Assembly (NCBI GenBank): GCA_910584495.1
Contig: CAJUAR010000066.1
Span: 1-16,774 of the forward strand
DNA from: an uncultured Muribaculaceae bacterium
GTDB taxonomy: Bacteria; Bacteroidota; Bacteroidia; Bacteroidales; Muribaculaceae
Direction: 5' to 3'
DNA: 16,774 nucleotides
A model generated the notes under the pieces. It made no database searches, was not told where the DNA came from, and worked only from the letters and a program-made list of their open reading frames with translations. Below are positions 13,197 through 16,774 of this stretch, in pieces. Numbering within the stretch: the stretch's first letter is position 1; every line of letters begins with the position of its first letter. The position numbers and the translations under genes were made by a program.

Positions 13197-13786
13197 TATT
13201 TAACGATGATTTCGCGAAATGTAGAAAATATCAGTTTGATGTCGTTCCAAAGGGTGGCACGGTCTACATATTCGAGGTCGATTGCCAATTTGTCGGGCAT
13301 TACCTGCTCTATGTAGCAACGGTCGGGGTCTGCAGCGGCGGCGAGGATGTCGTTTTCGTTGCGGTAGCGGATTGAAGCCAGCGATGTTATGCCCGGACGC
13401 ACCGACAGCACACGCATTTGCTCGGGCGTGTACATGTCGACATACTTTCGCACCTCAGGACGAGGTCCGACAAGGCTCATGTCGCCAATAAAGACGTTGA
13501 TAAGTTGCGGAAACTCATCGAGTTTATATTTTCGAATATAGTATCCCGAGCGTGTAACTCGAGGGTCGTGTCCACCCACGGTTATAAGCCCCAGTTTGTC
13601 GCTGTCAGGACGCATGGAGCGGAATTTGAACAAGCGGAAGTCCTTGTTTCCACGTCCCACGCGCACTTGACGGTAAAACACCGGTCCGGGCGAGTCAAGC
13701 TTGATCCACACCGCAATAACGGCAAAAAGCGGGCTAAGGACAATCAGTCCCAGCCCGCTTGCAATGATGTCGAAAAGTCGTTTCAA
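13196..13786 (-). CDS. Undecaprenyl-phosphate phosphoglycosyl transferase (PglC/WcaJ-type initiating sugar transferase)
   Basis: The enzyme moves a sugar phosphate from a UDP-sugar to undecaprenyl phosphate at the inner membrane, the first committed step of a surface glycan or glycoprotein glycan. At 196 residues it is the small, PglC-sized monotopic form. It has a basic N-terminus and a re-entrant hydrophobic helix (4-29) with the SP kink (18-19), then FYRQVRVGRGNKDFRLFKFRSM, the catalytic D90-E91 dyad in KYKLDEFPQL, and GDMSLVGPRPE (101-111). The start is TTG at 13786, whose last bases form the TGA stop of the upstream aminotransferase gene. No ATG or GTG lies between the previous in-frame stop and this site, and MKRLFDI is the family N-terminus, which supports TTG. 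Confidence 0.94.
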   Translation of the reverse strand: MKRLFDIIASGLGLIVLSPLFAVIAVWIKLDSPGPVFYRQVRVGRGNKDFRLFKFRSMRPDSDKLGLITVGGHDPRVTRSGYYIRKYKLDEFPQLINVFIGDMSLVGPRPEVRKYVDMYTPEQMRVLSVRPGITSLASIRYRNENDILAAAADPDRCYIEQVMPDKLAIDLEYVDRATLWNDIKLIFSTFREIIVK

Positions 13787-15024
13787 AGCCCTTTGATTAA
13801 GTCGATGAAGTTGTTAAGGATATATTCCACATCCTCGTCGGCAAGGCGGGTGTGGAGTGGGAGGGTAACTTCGTTGTGGTACTGCTCGTAGGCATTTGGA
13901 TAATCCTTGATGTCGTAGCCCAGGGCCTTGTAGGCCGTCATCATTGGCAGTGGTTTGTAGTGCACGTTGGTGGCTATGCCCCGTTCTGCCATTTTGACAA
14001 TCACCTCGTTGCGTTGCTCTACGGACGCGTCGAGAAGACGCACCAGATAGAGGTGGCCGCTTGAACAGTGGTCGTTTCCATAGTGGTTGAGCACCTCGAC
14101 ATTATATGGTTCGAGAGCCACATTGTAACGCTCGATGAGCTGGCGGCGGCGACGCAGCATCTCGGGGTAGCGTTTAAGCTGAGCCAGGCCTATGCCGGCC
14201 ATAATATCGGTCATATTGCACTTATACCATGTGCCGATTATGTCATATTCCCAGCCGCCAAGCTTGGTTTTGGCAAGTGCATCCTTGTTCTGGCCATGGA
14301 GAGATAGCAGCTGCAGCTGTTTATAGACGGCAGTATCGTCGACACCTTCGTGGGCGCGCCATGTCAGGGCACCGCCTTCGGCAGTAGTGAGGTTTTTGAC
14401 GGCGTGGAACGAGAATGATGTGAAGTCCGCAATCTCGCCGCACATCTTGCCGTGCCACATTGAACCGAACGCGTGTGCAGCGTCGGCAATTACTATGCAG
14501 CGTCCATAGGCACGCTGATTGTCGTTTGACGGACGGAAAAGATGTTTTTTTGCTTCTACGGCAGCAAACACACGGTCGTAGTCGGCAACGATACCGGCCA
14601 GATCGACGGGCATCACTGCCTTGGTGCGCTCAGTGATGGCATCGGCCAGTTTGTCATAGTCCATCTCGAACGAGCCTGGCGCGCAGTCGACCATCACAGG
14701 GTGTGCGCCCACGTGGCACACCGAGCTCGCCGTGGCCGTATAAGTATATGCAGGAACAATAACCTCGTCGCCTTCGCCAATGCCCAGCACGCGGAGGGCA
14801 AGCTCCATGCATGCCGTTGCCGAATTGAGACATACAGTCGAAGGCAGCGCATGCCCATCGGCATCGGTGCGAACAGTTTGGCAGCACATCGAGATGAGGT
14901 GCTCGAATTCCTTGGTTTTGGGGCCGGTGGTAATCCAGCCCGACTTAAGAGCCTCGGCCACCTCGGCAATCTCAGCCTCCGACATATCCGGCGGCGAAAA
15001 AGGAATATTACGTTTGGTGTTCAT
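13783..15024 (-). CDS. DegT/DnrJ/EryC1 family sugar aminotransferase
   Basis: A second PLP-dependent nucleotide-sugar aminotransferase (413 residues), first gene of the leftward glycan cassette. Visible features are IPFSPPDMSEAEIAEVAEALKSGWITTGPKTKEFE at the N-terminus, NSATACMELAL (67-77), GDEVIVPAYTYTATAS (85-100), IADAAHAFGS (179-188, D181 to PLP) and SFHAVKNLTTAEGGAL (205-220, Schiff-base K210). It probably aminates a UDP-keto-sugar, giving for example a 4-amino-4-deoxy sugar or the amino sugar that the next gene's product transfers. The two aminotransferases differ in their lysine motif, so they likely use different substrates. No dehydratase or acetyltransferase partner is in the window. 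A promoter was not found in the 60 bases upstream; a large palindrome starts 60 bases away. Confidence 0.93.
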   Translation of the reverse strand: MNTKRNIPFSPPDMSEAEIAEVAEALKSGWITTGPKTKEFEHLISMCCQTVRTDADGHALPSTVCLNSATACMELALRVLGIGEGDEVIVPAYTYTATASSVCHVGAHPVMVDCAPGSFEMDYDKLADAITERTKAVMPVDLAGIVADYDRVFAAVEAKKHLFRPSNDNQRAYGRCIVIADAAHAFGSMWHGKMCGEIADFTSFSFHAVKNLTTAEGGALTWRAHEGVDDTAVYKQLQLLSLHGQNKDALAKTKLGGWEYDIIGTWYKCNMTDIMAGIGLAQLKRYPEMLRRRRQLIERYNVALEPYNVEVLNHYGNDHCSSGHLYLVRLLDASVEQRNEVIVKMAERGIATNVHYKPLPMMTAYKALGYDIKDYPNAYEQYHNEVTLPLHTRLADEDVEYILNNFIDLIKGL

Positions 15025-15057
15025 ATTGTTATGGAATGAAGATTATGTCTAATTTAT

Positions 15058-15088
15058 TTTGTTATGTAAAAAGAAAGGTCTAACTTTG
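15058..15088 (+). promoter_or_regulatory. Promoter of the AAA ATPase gene
   Basis: TTTG (15058-15061), a 19-base spacer and TAACTTTG (15081-15088) match the Bacteroidetes -33/-7 consensus well. The predicted start (around 15093) lies within the left arm of the 39-bp palindrome, leaving a leader of about 60 bases. A second TAACTTTG (15103-15110) lacks a properly spaced -33. Confidence 0.7.
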
Positions 15089-15122
15089 TAAAATCCAAAG
15101 TTTAACTTTGGATTTTACAAAG
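15084..15122. repeat. Perfect 39-bp palindrome, candidate operator
   Basis: CTTTGTAAAATCCAAAGTT (15084-15102), a single central T, then the exact reverse complement (15104-15122). It overlaps the -7 box and the predicted transcription start of the ATPase gene. There is no T-run, so it is not a terminator. A perfect 19-bp-arm symmetry at a promoter suggests a binding site for a dimeric regulator, or a palindromic mobile repeat that donated the promoter. Confidence 0.9.
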
Positions 15123-15156
15123 AGCTAATTGGAAATATCAAAATCAAACAGCCATT

Positions 15157-16302
15157 ATGTATATCTATCGAGCACTGACACCAGCCATTGAGGAAGCTCA
15201 TAAATATTACCCTGTTATCCTTATAACAGGAGCGAGACAGGTTGGCAAGTCGACACTTTGTAGAAATCTCTTCCCGGATTATCGGTTTGAGAATCTTGAA
15301 AATATATCAAGCCGCGTGGCAGCGCTTCGCGATCCAGTGGCATTCATCGAAAACCTTGGTTCGCGAGCTATAATCGACGAAGTCCAGAACTGCCCGGAGC
15401 TTTTTTCCCAGATACAATGTGTCGTGGACGAAGACAAAACAAAACGTTTCATCCTCACAGGAAGCTGCAATTTCACACTCATGAAGAATGTCTGTCAGTC
15501 GATGGTAGGCCGAGTGGCAGTTTTCACCCTTCCGCAGTTTTCTCTTGGCGAATTAAGTGCCGGAGAGACCCGGCTGCCCACCGATACGTTGATTCAACAG
15601 GGTTTCTATCCGGGCGTGATAGCCGACGGCATCCCTGCCAAACTTTTCTATGCATCCTACTATAATACATACATTGAGCGCGATGTCCGCGATGTTTTGC
15701 GCATAGGAAATCTTGTAAAATTTGATACCTTCATTCGACTTGTGGCCAGTCGTGTGGGTAGTGAGCTCAACGCGTCGGCCTTGAGCACGGAAGTCGGTAT
15801 ATCTTCCACTACAATCTCCGAATGGATCTCCATTCTACAGGCAAGTTACATCGTTTTTGCGCTCCCGCCCTATTTTGCCAATATTTCAAAACGCCTCACA
15901 AAGATGCCCAAGTATTATTTCTACGACACTGGTTTGTTGTGCTATCTCCTCAACATTGACAATCCCCAAAAACTGGTGGGCTATCCTTTGCGCGGACAAA
16001 TCTTTGAGAATCTTGTGGTGGGCGAAATGATGAAAGAAGCCTTCAATCGTGCCGCTACCCCCAACCTATATTTCTACCGCGAGCACTCGGGACGTGAGGT
16101 TGATGTGCTGCGTATGGGTGCCGACAGAATTGATGCATACGAAATTAAATCGGCAAGTACATTTCGAGAAGAGTTTATGAGCAATATGGATCAACTTAAG
16201 AAAATCTTAGACCGACCCGTCGACACCACCTTAATCTATGATGGTCAATCATTTCCTCCGCAAATCCTTAACTTTCGCGATATAAGTTCGACTCGCAAAT
16301 AG
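15157..16302 (+). CDS. AAA-family ATPase with DUF4143 C-terminal domain
   Basis: The 381-residue protein has an N-terminal P-loop ATPase domain: Walker A GARQVGKST (25-33), Walker B AIIDEVQ (71-77) and a sensor-like LTGSCNF (100-106). After about residue 165 (ERDVRDVLRIGNLVKFDTFIRL) comes a winged-helix-like region (LNASALSTEVGISSTTISEWISIL) and the DUF4143 end. That end includes FENLVVGEMMK, REHSGREVDVL and AYEIKSAS, a spacing that recalls PD-(D/E)XK nuclease folds (acidic residue, D, then ExK). These ATPases are abundant in Bacteroidetes, usually as solitary genes, and their role is unknown; links to mobile DNA or defence are conjecture. Its base composition looks more AT-rich than its neighbours, suggesting transfer. 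A palindrome-embedded promoter precedes it. Confidence 0.93.
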   Translation: MYIYRALTPAIEEAHKYYPVILITGARQVGKSTLCRNLFPDYRFENLENISSRVAALRDPVAFIENLGSRAIIDEVQNCPELFSQIQCVVDEDKTKRFILTGSCNFTLMKNVCQSMVGRVAVFTLPQFSLGELSAGETRLPTDTLIQQGFYPGVIADGIPAKLFYASYYNTYIERDVRDVLRIGNLVKFDTFIRLVASRVGSELNASALSTEVGISSTTISEWISILQASYIVFALPPYFANISKRLTKMPKYYFYDTGLLCYLLNIDNPQKLVGYPLRGQIFENLVVGEMMKEAFNRAATPNLYFYREHSGREVDVLRMGADRIDAYEIKSASTFREEFMSNMDQLKKILDRPVDTTLIYDGQSFPPQILNFRDISSTRK

Positions 16303-16639
16303 ATTAATTCAAGTTTCGCAGGCCTCGCTTGAAGGTTATGCAAAGTTTGCCAGATCACACCTTCGTAGAAGGTTTTGCTGTGTATAACCCCATGCCGGCA
16401 ACTTGTTGACTACATGGGGTATATCGTCAATAGATAAGCACTGGAAGTGCGCTGTTCCTACACCCCCCTGCGCAGCCGGGGGATACGCACCGCCCTCTCA
16501 TCGACGCAACAAGCCGCAGGGCGTGCGCTGTTGCGAGTGGCGATAGCCTGAGGGTGTGATGGAACAGAGCTGAAGGGCCCTTGCATATTGTTGATGACTA
16601 CATGGGGGATAGGAAGACGTAGCGCTGTGGTGCGGCAAG
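16303..16639. other. Gene-free region rich in hairpins and repeats
   Basis: No convincing ORF is present on either strand. Visible items are TTCAAG/CTTGAA (16308-16313/16328-16333); ACCTTC-gta-GAAGGT followed by TTT (16359-16376), a weak terminator candidate for the ATPase gene; ACCCCATG/CATGGGGT (16387-16394/16413-16420); and the folded element at 16452-16567 described separately. Confidence 0.6.
16403..16610. repeat. Repeat-flanked, highly folded element
   Basis: TTGTTGACTACATGGGGTAT (16403-16422) recurs with small changes at 16588-16610, where ATG is inserted after TTGTTG. Between the copies a long imperfect fold is possible: CTGTTCC/GGAACAG (16452-16458/16561-16567), CACCC/GGGTG (16461-16465/16552-16556), and CGCAC-c-GCCCT/AGGGC-GTGCG (16486-16496/16518-16527). 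It also holds a GC-rich CCCCC/GGGGG hairpin (16464-16468/16478-16482), which competes for some of the same bases. It could be a dispersed non-coding repeat, a MITE, or a structured RNA. Confidence 0.6.
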
Positions 16640-16680
16640 TATCTTTGCAGTGTATATTTTTCAATTTTGGAAAATTGAAA
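16640..16680 (+). promoter_or_regulatory. Probable promoter followed by a perfect palindrome
   Basis: TATCTTTG (16640-16647) matches the -7 box TAnnTTTG; no clear -33 is visible. Eleven bases later lies a perfect palindrome, TTTCAATTTT-GG-AAAATTGAAA (16659-16680, 10-bp arms), near the predicted start of transcription. No start codon of a convincing gene follows within the remaining 94 bases, so any gene would begin beyond the window. Confidence 0.4.
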
Positions 16681-16774
16681 GCTCAAAACAGGCCGGAAAG
16701 ACCTCTAAAGATTTCATAAAGCCTTAAATTCGCAGCTTAATTACTTGTTATAAATGCAAGTCCTTGACAAACAT

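Noticed and set aside
16440..16570. Integron attC-like site
   Set aside because: The long imperfect stem is suggestive, but no GTTRRRY-type core sites are present at its ends and there is no integron integrase.
1..16774. CRISPR array or prophage
   Set aside because: No regularly spaced repeats, cas genes or phage structural genes are visible.

Overview
The window looks like a chromosomal segment from a Bacteroidales bacterium, plausibly a gut Muribaculaceae-type organism. Three things point there. Several promoters carry the Bacteroidetes -7 box TAnnTTTG, some with a TTG/TTTG about 19-22 bases upstream. There are Bacteroidetes-typical families of unknown function (DUF4301, DUF5606, DUF5063). 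The sulfatase has a serine-type active site and lies near an integrase of the Bacteroides kind. Species is not determinable from this sequence alone.

Left part (1-2950): the last codons of an unidentified + strand gene, then about 560 bases without a convincing protein gene but with many hairpins, including a possible ORF-less HEARO/omega-type RNA (about 274-495). Next comes a divergent pair sharing a compact promoter region: a secreted helical protein resembling Spy/CpxP (-) and a secreted iduronate-2-sulfatase-like enzyme (+). The sulfatase ends in a bidirectional terminator facing dnaG.

Core part (2946-10550): DNA primase dnaG and a DUF5606 gene on the - strand, separated by a strong terminator. 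Divergent from these is a compact + strand run: DUF4301, guanylate kinase (gmk), nicotinate-nucleotide adenylyltransferase (nadD), DUF5063 and an M18 aminopeptidase. Gaps are a few bases or overlaps, and a 16-bp-stem terminator closes the run. The recognisable jobs are housekeeping: primer synthesis, GMP to GDP, NAD synthesis and peptide turnover.

Accessory part (10560-16774): a tyrosine-recombinase-like gene whose C-terminal catalytic residues are missing. Beside it lies a 16-bp inverted repeat and short AT-rich tandem repeats. Then, on the - strand and read from right to left, comes a translationally coupled glycan cassette: a DegT-family aminotransferase, a PglC/WcaJ-type phosphoglycosyl transferase with a TTG start, and a second DegT-family (PglE-like) aminotransferase carrying an unusual in-frame insert. 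Together these would make an amino-sugar nucleotide and load it on undecaprenyl phosphate to start a surface glycan or glycoprotein glycan. To the right, an AAA ATPase with a DUF4143 tail is expressed from a promoter embedded in a perfect 39-bp palindrome. The last 470 bases hold no gene but contain a highly folded, repeat-flanked element and a second promoter-plus-palindrome at the edge.

The points most worth following are the candidate omega-type RNA, the palindrome promoters, the degenerate integrase beside an inverted repeat, the insert in the aminotransferase, and two genes whose -7 boxes sit so close to the start codon that their mRNAs may be leaderless.
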